Source of the DNA: CAZWDO01 sp964632485 [NCBI: uncultured bacterium] | GTDB taxonomy: Bacteria > JAGOEH01 | Length of the DNA: 64,000 nucleotides | Direction: 5' to 3' | Assembly (NCBI GenBank): GCA_964632485.1 | Contig: CAZWDO010000001.1 | Span: forward strand, 385,999 to 449,998 | Part shown: positions 29,301 to 37,435 of the stretch, one piece after another | Numbering within the stretch: the first letter of the stretch is position 1 | Layout of the letters: the number at the start of each line of letters is the position of its first letter | Made by a program: the position numbers and the translations under genes | Notes under the pieces: generated by a model | The model's input: only the letters and a program-made list of their open reading frames with translations | Told to the model about the DNA's origin: nothing | Databases searched by the model: none

Positions 29301-29702
29301 CATTCCGTTGAAATCCACGGCGTATATTTCGCAATCCTGCACGAAAAGGATTGGGGCGCCCTGATTGATGCCGGCAGTGGCATTGTAGTTACCGTTAATT
29401 TTTAAACCCTTGATCGTGGCATTGGCATTACATTGAATAACGCTTGATCCGGAAACATCCTGAATCGTGGGATGAACCCCCAATGCCGCTCGCAACTCAA
29501 TCGACGCATTAATTACAACGTTTTCCTGATAAACCGAATCATCCTGTATTTCTACGACATCGCCGCCGCCTACAAGCGCCAACGCGGCAGTAATTGTCGT
29601 GCTGTTGCCGCCACCATCTTTTCTGACTGTTACTATTGTGCCCGCATCAATACTCAATACAATACTTATCATAAAAATAAAAATTTGGATCATTTTTTTC
29701 AT
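23361..29702 (-). CDS. Giant secreted adhesin-like protein, beta-helix + PKD + seven GGE-type repeats + type IX sorting domain
   Basis: Surface or secreted protein of 2113 residues. Order seen: signal peptide (1-20); right-handed beta-helix of the NosD/DUF1565 kind (~21-335), closing with FNNWGS; an Ig/FN3-like unit (~340-432); a PKD domain (~438-530, YNWGDGNP); seven tandem Ig-like repeats (~532-1225), each starting like LTRPNGGEQL and containing a W strand and a FSSDN strand; a HYDIN-like 'choice-of-anchor' domain; several FN3-like domains (MSWQTNLPCDS, FTWQTNR); a type-A sorting domain over the last ~80. No catalytic site was recognised. Adhesion or a structural surface layer is inferred. 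It has its own consensus promoter. Confidence 0.88.
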   Translation of the reverse strand: MKKMIQIFIFMISIVLSIDAGTIVTVRKDGGGNSTTITAALALVGGGDVVEIQDDSVYQENVVINASIELRAALGVHPTIQDVSGSSVIQCNANATIKGLKINGNYNATAGINQGAPILFVQDCEIYAVDFNGMENGINSSGYSKLSVNNCVFYNNGHGINAVGTDSVIITNCAFNSNGLSMSPSWQPAILHNNVSFPLYLEVGNCVINNNGIGIKCDFTTGSIHDNTINTNSGSGIICNNCENSLTIRNNKIQNNTASGIFLDESEPTVGNSIGMANDIFGNASNIDGTAAAFKTLNCRFNNWGSCNDPIASISPANYTVNYIPYYGDTLHFDTLHPPLTPSVSSPSPADGTPGLNTSVTISWVGTSASGNKLIYDLDVWDSLGTHVAGIYDTLASSITVNNLSFDKWHWWQVNAQDCNETSLSPSYWFKTKANSPPVITGITITPDPVVANLNLNLQFQVNDPDGHSLTLQYNWGDGNPTQFINNYSPGTALSLDHTYNTQGTYYLFIQATDSVGGSDSTTTTIVVNEQRTLALTQPTGNSVYYGGDPLNIEYTFTGSINAVNIYFSSDNRATWQPLVENTPCNGQWSWNVPLNMQSANCFILISDYEDAGVQSENAAAFRIDQYLKMVSPLPGAIFEVGQTIPVRWVKNNYPSPINLLLSTDNGLNYTQIYTEAKLSALNAQSPASVDTLTYNWLIPASAVSNTCRLKVVSQAQPQYEASHEAPFRILTQRTLSLTRPNGGEQLPAGKTDTIRWNSTGAIDSIRLLFSSDNDATRSVIHNRTPNTGQFIWNPALINSSQCRITIRQHNDSTINDQSDNPFQIYFNSLTLVTPNGGDTWEKDNAYPIRWSYSGIINQLDIILLITSAGSVVTYPLAQEVSVGDTLYNWFIADSIPASDSARIVLQAVGAVNVADTSSQFFTIRPKRQIVITNPNGGELVLNDRPCTIQWEAPASVTRVKLEYRASMQSSFSLQSINIPNTGSFEWTPPQVSTVAADIRLTDMDSSAIFDINDQGFIISFPPEFSFDSPLAGDVVFFPDTVFCRWQTQYIAPRVNLAYSIDTSQFWIPIADSLINTGSYNWIAQNVSDHFDKLRLRLQCSGYNDIESVSDSFILSVLPTVEWQSPAQNDLLVVGDTAVLNWLTTGYIPILALWFSADDGSNWQLMDSAVVNQNLFNWVVPDISSARCRLKVVNSAPQTEEFVSPRFEIRANGGVYANPTQVSFDPTYIAACSEKPLHIINRSEDSRQISNVQFARYSTIFSLEGSLPIAISSQDSTRLALKFCPADTIFYSDTLFVNLDNGDRITLPVSGKGALPPISLMRKPTLRSITSSQAALEVIFNHTVTCRIRYGLTPQTLNSEAISLIENTQHLLYLNNLSDNTVYYYVVEAYYHSIFAFQNQIGSFQTLASQIPKDIPFIGGLDPVYIGEREMTVRFTTDQALKGICQIRVPGGSAIFSEESDSVLTHFFRFENLQPNQQYLLIPGIQTTSGAIWSPRVYPLRTLAEPDRSPSHILRGPFAVSTDSLAFISLIADEGCQAWLYLFQGAAIVPIDTLRSEVFKRRHVFFVFNLIPGQVYHISILLKDGAGNETFWDGGADLLSISGLYRRKATSGFGTNSFSTNTNSDQRSPEFVAQPVLYANTDSSALIKWETNEASGYSLSLYDPASQLVAQIENQDYQTENVVTINRLIPGTTYRALLTVFDLANNSSSPLEDLVFTLPQMPPDVPIVMVDSAEYYIGDNFALMSWQTNLPCDSRSSLATSQMLVNPFYYYEPSITDQHLLVMNNLNSQNRYYYQLFCHDLLDRLVLTTETDSFSISGSNSEPLSFTTEPALQSVSPTRAVFTWQTNRLAYAYMDYWQADDPTDTITVSRPDLANIHEIVITGLKADLRYGYRAYAWDIAGGFIERWSEFMTLDSSSMDQNPPQSPSFVRIQRAESDPFQVTVTWPANHENDFSHYQFKRVINADTQLIASSLKDTSFTERLLMPNGSYSYGVQCIDINQNRSNWSWSTPLIITGMDDSVAILKRNQFYLSAPQPNPATTQTLIYFRQMEAGVITLSVYNILGHQLYQDIFHCPAQTEISRSIDATPWPDGLYFVSAVNEQGERKTRKLIIIH

Positions 29703-29732
29703 AAATCAGTCCTTTTCTAAATTCCTTAATTT

Positions 29733-29761
29733 ATTATAATCATTTTCCCTTGATTTGTCAA
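29733..29761 (-). promoter_or_regulatory. Perfect consensus sigma70 promoter of the 2113-residue protein gene
   Basis: Minus strand: TTGACA (29761-29756), exactly 17 bases, TATAAT (29738-29733). The leader is about 25 bases and contains AAAGGA before the ATG at 29702. The rest of the gap to the next gene (to 29985) shows nothing recognisable. Confidence 0.75.
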
Positions 29762-29985
29762 ATATTTTATTGCTCCCCCATAATATTTCAACTTTGATCG
29801 AAACCCGGAGAACCGAAAAGCCCAAAATCCCTGATTTATTAGTGACCAAGCCTTGCTACCTTATCGAATGTTTCCCTACATCATTCCGAACCCGTCAAAG
29901 CCCTTAGAGGAATTCCATGATTTTTCAGCCGATGTACGCCTTCAAAATAACATGAATAGCCATTAGCGCTACATAAAGGACAACA

Positions 29986-32900
29986 TTAGCGAAGCATTAG
30001 GACTTTATAGTGGTAACGGCCAGTTCCGCATATCAACTCAAGAATATACACTCCCTGAGGCAAGGATTGTCCACCCCCCTCGCATAATCCTACAAACACC
30101 CGTCTCTCCATAACGAAATCGAATTCTTTACGCAGAACCTTTTCTCCAAGGATATTGTAAAATGTCAGCTTACAACTTCGGAACAGTGCTTCCGAAGGAA
30201 ATTCCACTATCAGATAGTCTGAACATGGATTGGGATAAACGCGTGGCTTCGCGGGCGTACACCGGTTGTATGGTTCCCCGTAACTAACAGTGGGAAAGAC
30301 CGTCAGTATGTCTGAGAACTCCGACTCTTGGGAATGGAATCCTTTCCAAACCGCTTGAACCCGATAGCGGCATGAATCCCGAGAAATAAACCGCTCTATA
30401 TAAGAGGTATCCATCCATGGCCAATGCAAAAGCTCAAATCCGCTACCCGTATCCCGTTCCAAGCGGTAAAGCAATTTAAACTGCCCGGCAGGGTTTCCCC
30501 GCCAATGCAGCCGAATCGATGAATCGGTTCTTTCCTCCTCATTAAAAAACGGAGCCTCGATAGCGGGCGGGATTAAAACGGGCTGTATGGAAAATGTTGT
30601 ATCGTAACTGATTCTAGCCTCTCCGGGAAGCGATAGTGTTAATTGAAAATTGTAAACTGAATTCCCGGAGAATGACGATAAATAATAGCGGTGAAACCGA
30701 GTTATGATATGTTCATAATACTCGAGTGTATCGGATGAATTTTCGCATCGGCAGTGAATACGCGAATAACAGGGAAGCTGAGTAGTAAAACTCAAAGACA
30801 GAGAGCTATCGGGAAACCATTCGAGTCGCAGGGGTGAATTTGGTATTAGGGATTCCGAATTAAATTCATCTAAGCCCTCCACTTCCCAAGCTCCTTCCCA
30901 CCAGGTAAGGGTTGTTTTCGGATCGATCAAACGCGCATTGAGGTTATAAAAATTTCCAGGCTCTAATCCAAAAACAAACCCCGGAGACTGAATTGTCGGG
31001 ATTACCTGTAAGGATAGCAACCGATTGCCATACTTAGTCTCAAGTTCCAGCAAAGCGGAAACCATAGGAGGGGCCACCCGAAGGAAGGCGAAACCGGGAT
31101 AGTTCCAGAGACTGCAACATACAGCTTCTCTCGGCAACGCTGGCGGTGGAGAGGACCAGACAATGGAATCAGTCAAGCATAAATCTCCACTAATAGCATA
31201 AATACGCCAATCGACATGCCATTTTTTTGATTCAGCTAAATTCCCCAATTCGATAAAATGATCGAAACGCCACTCTTTACCCGCATCGACCCATATCAAT
31301 TGACCCGATTCGTCAAAAAGTTCCACTTCCAACCGGCTCAGCAGTTGTGTGCGGCAGATAATGATATCCGTTCCGTTTGGCATACGCTCTAAACAAGGGT
31401 ATTTAATCGGGAATAGCGGTTGAAGATTAGGCTCGCTAGTAGTGCGTGTGTTTATTGTTAGTAACGAGCCGCCAACCGATGAACGCTTTAAAGTGGGATA
31501 TTGGTTTTCAAGTCTGCTTTGATATGGAGATTCCGTCACCATTTCCAAACAATAATTTGTGTAAGGCGTCAATGGATAAAAGTTGAAAACATGTCGGGTT
31601 GTCGCGTTCAAATCACTTCGTTCCAGGATAGTTCCAATCTCCGATTTACAGTAAACCCGAGTTTTAACGGAACGATTAGTCAAAAAATAGAGTAGCAGAT
31701 TCTGATCATTCTTTTCCACCCAGGGACCGGCAACAAGCCGGATCGCCGAATCACCGGCAATCCGGTCCGGCAATTCAAATACACCGATTGGCGACTGCAA
31801 TCCAGGTGGGTCGATCGTTTCCAGACAATAATAAAGTGTATCATTCTGAATACATGAAAACTGGAAGTCATGATCTTTTTGGTATGTGGAACTCTCAATC
31901 GTATCGCTGAACTCTCCGGTACAGTTCCCATAAAACAAGCGAACCCTGCTTTCCATACTCAACCGGCAGGATAAGTCGATTTTTGAATCCAACAGCGAGC
32001 GGATATAGGGAAACACCTCAAAATAGAGAGAATCGGAAGTGAAAGACCCGGGAACCAGAAACGAATCCGGAGGCGTATTCAGCCGGTTCCCGGCGCTATC
32101 CGATAGCGTTAGAGTCCAAAACACCCGCCGGCCGGGCCGGGAAAAACAAATCCGCATTGTATGTTCATCAGACAATGAATCGTTGCGGCATATATAATCC
32201 AATGAATCGGCACGTTCCCCATAGTTGCATTCGGCGCGACACGGTTCAGAAGCGCGCCATGCCAATTCCGCCCAATCGCTATGAAAATGGATCAAGGGTC
32301 CGTCGATAATCCGGGGCGCCACCGTATCGGGAATCGGTATTTCAAGCAGTGTATCCCAACGGCATTGATTGTCGAATATATCCCAACACAGTAGTTGAAG
32401 CGAATCTTGCCCACCCCATCTCAGCACCGGAACAGGAACCTGCCACTCGGTTGCCAAGGAGTTCCCGTTATACGTCACTCCCTGCCAATGGCATAAATAA
32501 CGGGTCGGTTTATCGGTATTCCACGACAACATCAGAGAATCAAAATTCACCAGGCTGATGCGGGGAGACAGGGTAAAAACAGGGCAGTTGGTATCCGGCC
32601 GTACTATATAATAAAACTCGTAAGACGACATTTGATTCCCGCTGGTATCAGCTATTGTGAGGCTGAAGTTTACCGTGTCGCCATACGGCCAAGGCGAAGC
32701 CGGTCGATACCAGGTATGAAGAAAATGTTCGGTCAATCGCCAGTTGGGTTCCACTTTTTGCTGATTGACGAAATAATCAAGCGTATTGCTGTCGGGGAAA
32801 TAGCGATCATCGCCGAATACTATAGCAATCAGTGGTTTAGGGTCTATTGATTTTGAAAAAGAAACTGGATCAATAGATGCGATATAAGGGGGGACGGTAT

Positions 32901-35900
32901 CGCGTGGAAGTGTAGTAAAAGTGTACCCGGCGGAAAAATCGCCCCAACCTCCCAGGTTCCATGCCCGAACACGCCAATAATATCGAGTCCCCCAGGAAAG
33001 ATTTGAAAATACAAACGCAGTATCCGTCAAAACCGAATCACGAATTGAAGAGCTGAAAATAGAATCCATCGCTAACTGCCATTGCCAGGAAATCCCATTT
33101 TCCAACGAATGCCAGGAGAAAATCACTTCCGGAACCATATCGATAGAATGGTCAAGCGGCGCCATCAATCCAGGAGCGGGGGGCGGGCTGATCGTCGTGG
33201 TATTCGCTTTGCCCGGAGTACCTCCAAAAAGAGCGCTGGCCCGCCAATTGCCACCGACATGGTTGAGAGCGTCAGGGGAATAGAGTTCGAGCGATGGCCC
33301 TCCGCCATTGGCTTCATCCGGCCAGGGATCGCGGATTCCATAGGTCAGCGAATCAATCAGCGCGCTATCCCGGTTGATAATAACCAGGGATTCCCCTGTA
33401 TTAAGCAGGGACCCGCTGCTCCATTCATCCGAAGCAGAATAGCCATAGTATTGTTGAAATGCGGAGCTATCACCGGCGATCACCCAGAACGAATCGGGCG
33501 CTAAAACTGCATTCGCAGGAAAACGATAAACCACTCCATTTTCAAACCAATGATCACCCAGTAAAGCAGGACTTTGGCCTGTATTCACTATCTCAATAAA
33601 TTCGAGAGTATCGCTGCCCGGATTATTGTACATAATTTCATTAATTGCCAACGAACAAAGCGGTTGGGGGATATATACAACCGCTTGGACCTGCAACCGA
33701 GCGCCATCTGCGTTATCATTGATTACCAGCGTATCGAAAATCGCTCCCACCGACGTTGCAGCAAAATAAAGTATTATGTTGCTTGTTCGCCCAGGCTCAA
33801 TAGAAATCCCACGGGAAGGGACTAATTTTAAGTCCACATTGTATTTTAAAGATAGTGAATATAATTGATAAACTGCATCCCCTCGATTGCCTATCGTAAA
33901 AACGCAAGCTGTTGTACAGTTGACCACAATACGGTTCAGATTAATCGATTCCAGGAAATATTCAGGGCGCGGACGTGGTGCAAGATTGCTATTGAGAGCG
34001 CCGGGAGTTCCATATTCGTCGATGCTGTTCATCCAGTTGCTCCCCTGTAAATTGTCCAGTTCCGGCGAACGCAGTTCCAGTGAGTAGGCCGTTCCCCCGG
34101 CTCTGGGCCAGGTATCGTCAACTAAATAGTACACAGAGTCCAGCCGAAGACCATCACTATTGACCAATACCACGGATTCTCCGTTATTGAGTAGAGTACC
34201 GCCGAATTCATGCTCCGCGGATTGCCGATAGAAATTCTGAAACGCGGCCGCATCTCCCGCGATGACTATATACGAATTCGCCTCAATGCGGCTTCCCGGC
34301 GGAAAGGTATAGTCAACGCCCCCTGAAACTTGATATCCATCCAGATCAATATTTTGATTTTCGCGATTGTACAGCTCGATATATTCAAGAGTATCGCTGC
34401 CAGGATTGTCATACATGATTTCATTGATTACCAATTGATAAAATGGTTGCCGGTCACGAGCGGTTCCCCGGACGATCAATTTCGCGCCTGAGATATTGTC
34501 CGCGATATCAAGCGTATCGCTCCAGTCGCCGGAAACGGTTGGAGAAAAAGTTATATTAAAGTTAAGCGTTGCGCCGCCGGAAAGTGTTAATGAGGAAGGC
34601 AGATCGCATTGAAAATAGAAACCGTGACGCCATTGACTGCCGCTAATGATATAATCGGTAGAGCCTTCATTGGTCAGAACTCCCGTAAGAGTGATCGTCT
34701 CATCGGTATAAACCGTTTGGAAATCGAAAATAGTAGGCGACCATACAGGTTGCGGCCGGGGAATCGCCACGCTGTTAATAGCGCGGGGAGTACCGCCCGG
34801 CGCTAAACTGGCGCTCCAGTTTTCACCCTGGCTGTTATCGTACATAGGTCGGTTCAATTCCAACGAATACCCCTGTCCATTAGCGGTTGAGGGCCAGGTC
34901 GTTCCGGTTTTATATGCTACACTGTCAACTTGATTCGAATCAGCATTTATCAGTTCAATCATTTCACCGCTATTTGACAGCGTGCCGCTATTCCACTCGA
35001 AATCTGGCGCTTGACCGTAATAACCGGTAAAAGCGGAGGCATCTCCGGCAATAACCAAATAGGTACCCGCTGCCAATGCCGTACCCGGTGGGAATGTAAA
35101 AACCACCCCCTGGCTGAATCCCCACCCGCTCAAATCGATGGATTCAGCGCCATAATTCGTCAGTTCGATAAATTCAGTCGTATCGGTCCCGCTTTCCAAC
35201 GGGTTATACATAATTTCATTGATTGCGACCGAAGGCGGGGCAAAAGCGCTAATTCCGCGTCCCCATAGCGGGATACGATGATCGCCGTCATTATCATGAA
35301 AAATCAGCGTATCGGGATAATATTGCTCAAACAAGGGAGTAAAATTGATCACAAAAGAGACAGCTTCGCCACTCACGAGATTTTGGGGTAGAACGGCTGA
35401 AACACTATAGATACCGGGCTGTGATTGCGTGATACTGTTGATGGAGTAATCTCCACTGCCGATATTGGTAATAGTTAATTCGAGCGCGCGCGTCGAATTG
35501 ATTAACACCCGCCCAAAATTCGGTGGGAGCGGACTGAATTGCGGATTGGGTTGTGGAATCAAGGGGGAGTTTATGGCTCCGGGAGAACCACCCCAATCTT
35601 TGGAAACGCTCCAACTGGTTCCCATATTTCGATCCGCCAAACTATCATTGAGTTCGATCGAGTAATCGGCATCAAAATTTTTCGGCCAATCCCCGGTAGT
35701 TTTATATTTCACCGAATCGATAGTAATGCCGACGGAATTTTGAAGGACCAGCGTTTCGCCGGAATTGTTCAGACCCTGACCTCCCTGCCATTGCCATGCG
35801 GTTAGAAAAGGATAGCGCGAATGCAACGCGGCGGTATCTTTCCCCACCACGAGATAATCCCCGGCGCTTAAAATAACTGACGGAAAAACATATAGGATAC

Positions 35901-36084
35901 CCGCCGTGAATTGCCAACCGGCCAGATCGATCGCTTGATCGGAAGCATTATAAATTTCTACAAATTCATACACTTCCTGATTTGAAATTTTACTTGTTTT
36001 GTACATGATTTCATTGATATGGACCGATGCGTCAACAATTACAATAAAAGAACCGATGATAAGAAAAAAAAATATTTTACTCAT
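29986..36084 (-). CDS. Giant secreted protein with four lamin-tail-domain modules and type IX sorting domain
   Basis: Secreted protein of 2032 residues. Signal peptide at 1-19. Four lamin-tail (LTD) domains follow, each opening with INEIMY: Asn24, Asn289, Asn554 and Asn815. Each is paired with a HYDIN-like beta domain (FGRVLINSTRALELTITNIGSGDY type). An FN3 domain lies at ~970-1075 (SWHSLENGISW, YYWRVRAWN). A long region of Cys- and Trp-containing beta domains with no named family follows. The last ~80 residues (VYPNPCSDYLIVEF to the end) are a type-A sorting domain. LTDs in bacteria occur on secreted nucleases and surface proteins, but no nuclease motif was found here. The role is likely structural or adhesive. 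Confidence 0.87.
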   Translation of the reverse strand: MSKIFFFLIIGSFIVIVDASVHINEIMYKTSKISNQEVYEFVEIYNASDQAIDLAGWQFTAGILYVFPSVILSAGDYLVVGKDTAALHSRYPFLTAWQWQGGQGLNNSGETLVLQNSVGITIDSVKYKTTGDWPKNFDADYSIELNDSLADRNMGTSWSVSKDWGGSPGAINSPLIPQPNPQFSPLPPNFGRVLINSTRALELTITNIGSGDYSINSITQSQPGIYSVSAVLPQNLVSGEAVSFVINFTPLFEQYYPDTLIFHDNDGDHRIPLWGRGISAFAPPSVAINEIMYNPLESGTDTTEFIELTNYGAESIDLSGWGFSQGVVFTFPPGTALAAGTYLVIAGDASAFTGYYGQAPDFEWNSGTLSNSGEMIELINADSNQVDSVAYKTGTTWPSTANGQGYSLELNRPMYDNSQGENWSASLAPGGTPRAINSVAIPRPQPVWSPTIFDFQTVYTDETITLTGVLTNEGSTDYIISGSQWRHGFYFQCDLPSSLTLSGGATLNFNITFSPTVSGDWSDTLDIADNISGAKLIVRGTARDRQPFYQLVINEIMYDNPGSDTLEYIELYNRENQNIDLDGYQVSGGVDYTFPPGSRIEANSYIVIAGDAAAFQNFYRQSAEHEFGGTLLNNGESVVLVNSDGLRLDSVYYLVDDTWPRAGGTAYSLELRSPELDNLQGSNWMNSIDEYGTPGALNSNLAPRPRPEYFLESINLNRIVVNCTTACVFTIGNRGDAVYQLYSLSLKYNVDLKLVPSRGISIEPGRTSNIILYFAATSVGAIFDTLVINDNADGARLQVQAVVYIPQPLCSLAINEIMYNNPGSDTLEFIEIVNTGQSPALLGDHWFENGVVYRFPANAVLAPDSFWVIAGDSSAFQQYYGYSASDEWSSGSLLNTGESLVIINRDSALIDSLTYGIRDPWPDEANGGGPSLELYSPDALNHVGGNWRASALFGGTPGKANTTTISPPPAPGLMAPLDHSIDMVPEVIFSWHSLENGISWQWQLAMDSIFSSSIRDSVLTDTAFVFSNLSWGTRYYWRVRAWNLGGWGDFSAGYTFTTLPRDTVPPYIASIDPVSFSKSIDPKPLIAIVFGDDRYFPDSNTLDYFVNQQKVEPNWRLTEHFLHTWYRPASPWPYGDTVNFSLTIADTSGNQMSSYEFYYIVRPDTNCPVFTLSPRISLVNFDSLMLSWNTDKPTRYLCHWQGVTYNGNSLATEWQVPVPVLRWGGQDSLQLLCWDIFDNQCRWDTLLEIPIPDTVAPRIIDGPLIHFHSDWAELAWRASEPCRAECNYGERADSLDYICRNDSLSDEHTMRICFSRPGRRVFWTLTLSDSAGNRLNTPPDSFLVPGSFTSDSLYFEVFPYIRSLLDSKIDLSCRLSMESRVRLFYGNCTGEFSDTIESSTYQKDHDFQFSCIQNDTLYYCLETIDPPGLQSPIGVFELPDRIAGDSAIRLVAGPWVEKNDQNLLLYFLTNRSVKTRVYCKSEIGTILERSDLNATTRHVFNFYPLTPYTNYCLEMVTESPYQSRLENQYPTLKRSSVGGSLLTINTRTTSEPNLQPLFPIKYPCLERMPNGTDIIICRTQLLSRLEVELFDESGQLIWVDAGKEWRFDHFIELGNLAESKKWHVDWRIYAISGDLCLTDSIVWSSPPPALPREAVCCSLWNYPGFAFLRVAPPMVSALLELETKYGNRLLSLQVIPTIQSPGFVFGLEPGNFYNLNARLIDPKTTLTWWEGAWEVEGLDEFNSESLIPNSPLRLEWFPDSSLSLSFTTQLPCYSRIHCRCENSSDTLEYYEHIITRFHRYYLSSFSGNSVYNFQLTLSLPGEARISYDTTFSIQPVLIPPAIEAPFFNEEERTDSSIRLHWRGNPAGQFKLLYRLERDTGSGFELLHWPWMDTSYIERFISRDSCRYRVQAVWKGFHSQESEFSDILTVFPTVSYGEPYNRCTPAKPRVYPNPCSDYLIVEFPSEALFRSCKLTFYNILGEKVLRKEFDFVMERRVFVGLCEGGGQSLPQGVYILELICGTGRYHYKVLMLR
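33204..36024 (-). repeat. Fourfold in-gene repeat (LTD + HYDIN-like module, ~795 bp)
   Basis: The INEIMY motif recurs at residues 24, 289, 554 and 815, spacings of 265, 265 and 261 residues. The accompanying WP and NSGE(S/T)LV-type motifs keep the same positions. The fourth module keeps the LTD but runs directly into an FN3 domain. Confidence 0.8.
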
Positions 36085-36142
36085 TCTTTTTCCCCTGTTC
36101 AGAATGATAAATATAACCGATTATCGGGCAGTTAATAAAAAT

Positions 36143-36171
36143 ATAATAAGACTTTCAGTTTGAATTGTCAA
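36143..36171 (-). promoter_or_regulatory. Near-consensus promoter of the LTD giant gene
   Basis: Minus strand: TTGACA (36171-36166), 17 bases, TATTAT (36148-36143). The leader of ~55 bases includes GGGGA before the ATG at 36084. Confidence 0.7.
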
Positions 36172-36180
36172 TATTTTTTT

Positions 36181-36217
36181 TCCAAAAAAAAAACCCGACC
36201 TAAATGAGGGCCGGGTT
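36181..36217 (-). terminator. Rho-independent terminator after nfo-mscS
   Basis: Minus strand: AACCCG pairs with CGGGTT with a further CC/GG pair inside and a short loop (36217-36192). Ten T follow at once (36191 downward), then GGA and more T-rich sequence. It lies ~275 bases past the mscS stop and just before the promoter of the LTD giant gene. Confidence 0.75.
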
Positions 36218-36301
36218 GACTTTTAACTATTTTTTTATCAATAATAACTTTAAACACGCCTGGGTACTTGACCTATTGATGATTCAGAGCATTTAAAACA
36301 A

Positions 36302-36481
36302 TTACCAGGTTTTAAAGCGGGATTTACCATCATTAAGGAAAACAACTGTATCACCGCTTTGGATGATTACAAAAAGTTCCTGTCGATAGGCATATCTAAC
36401 CGCGCCTTTATCAATTACAATTCCGCACCTGGCGCTAAATCCATCAATCTGATCGTTACTGAATAAACTCAGCGCGAAGAT
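36302..36481 (-). other. Open 59-codon frame downstream of mscS without a canonical start
   Basis: In the same frame as mscS, past its TAG and a second stop (TAA at 36484-36482), the sequence stays open for 59 codons and ends with TAA at 36304-36302. The peptide looks protein-like, with alternating hydrophobic strands (GIVIDKGAVRYAY, ELFVIIQSGDTVVFLNDG), but there is no ATG, GTG or TTG at its beginning. It may be a degraded gene remnant, a non-canonical start, or chance. It precedes the terminator. Confidence 0.25.
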
Positions 36482-36490
36482 TTAAGAAAG

Positions 36491-37426
36491 CTATGAAATA
36501 TCAGGGGGTTGTGTTCCGGGTTTTCCTTCATTCAAATTATGAAAAAAGCGTTGCGTCGGATATGCAAAATCGATATCCGTATGGGAGGCGAATTCATTCA
36601 AAATATCTTCCCAAATTTCATGTTCCGTGGTTCGGCGGCGACGGGGATCACATAGAAACCGAAGTGTCAGACATACTCCGCTCTCTTTGACGCTGGTATA
36701 GACAATGGGAGTCAGCTTGCTATAATAGATTAAAAACCGGCGGGACGCTTCTCTCACTTTTAATTCCGCTTCTGCGGTCAAATGTTCGCCGTGCCGATTA
36801 ACAATACGATTAAGTAGATCCTTGGCTTTTTTCCAATTGCTTTCGAATGTAATTGTAACGGCGATTTCATTCCAAATATATTTAAAACCAGAACTATAAT
36901 TAGCCTGAGGCAAAGTGAAAACCCTGGCGTTTGGAACATGGATAACCCGTCCGGTACTTTGGTCGGCCTTGACCCAGTTGCCGATTTCCATAAGTGAAAA
37001 CTGAAAGATTCGCAGATCAATGACATCCCCGGCGACTTCTCCAATCTGAATTCGGTCGCCCACTTTGAAGGGTTGGCGCCATACAACAAATAGCCCACCC
37101 GCCAGATTGACCAGAGGATCACGCAAGGCAATTGCCAAACCGGCGGACATTAAACCTAAAAACGTCGCCAGGGATTGAATTCCCTCGAACCAAAGCCGGC
37201 CGACAATAATTATACCGAAAGTAGTTATCAGATAAAGAGTTGTTTTGCGCCAACGGTAGCGAAACCGGATATCATTGTTCCGGCGATAAATCCATAGCAA
37301 CACTAAACGCCGAATTGCCCATAACAAAATAATAGCTATTATTGAAATAATCAACCGATGAGTCGTCGCGGCAGAAAACCCCAGATGGGTTTCTACCCAG
37401 CTATAAATTTGAGACCAAAGCATCAA
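36491..37426 (-). CDS. MscS-family mechanosensitive ion channel
   Basis: Inner-membrane channel that opens under membrane tension to release solutes. The 311 residues show two to three N-terminal membrane helices, the pore-lining third helix (LATFLGLMSAGLAIALRDPLVNLAGG), then the MscS beta domain with PFKVGDRIQIGEVAGDVIDLRIF and NARVFTLPQANYS, and the C-terminal alpha/beta domain. Length is close to small MscS types. It begins 9 bases after the nfo stop, so both share a transcript ended by the terminator at 36181-36217. Confidence 0.92.
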   Translation of the reverse strand: MMLWSQIYSWVETHLGFSAATTHRLIISIIAIILLWAIRRLVLLWIYRRNNDIRFRYRWRKTTLYLITTFGIIIVGRLWFEGIQSLATFLGLMSAGLAIALRDPLVNLAGGLFVVWRQPFKVGDRIQIGEVAGDVIDLRIFQFSLMEIGNWVKADQSTGRVIHVPNARVFTLPQANYSSGFKYIWNEIAVTITFESNWKKAKDLLNRIVNRHGEHLTAEAELKVREASRRFLIYYSKLTPIVYTSVKESGVCLTLRFLCDPRRRRTTEHEIWEDILNEFASHTDIDFAYPTQRFFHNLNEGKPGTQPPDIS

Positions 37427-37435
37427 TAGTAGCGC

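Noticed and set aside
28941-29405. 154-codon plus-strand frame opposite the beta-helix region
   Set aside because: It is antisense to a repeat-rich coding region. The Asp/Val/Ala-rich product mirrors Asn/Gly/Ile codons on the real strand and has no ribosome site.
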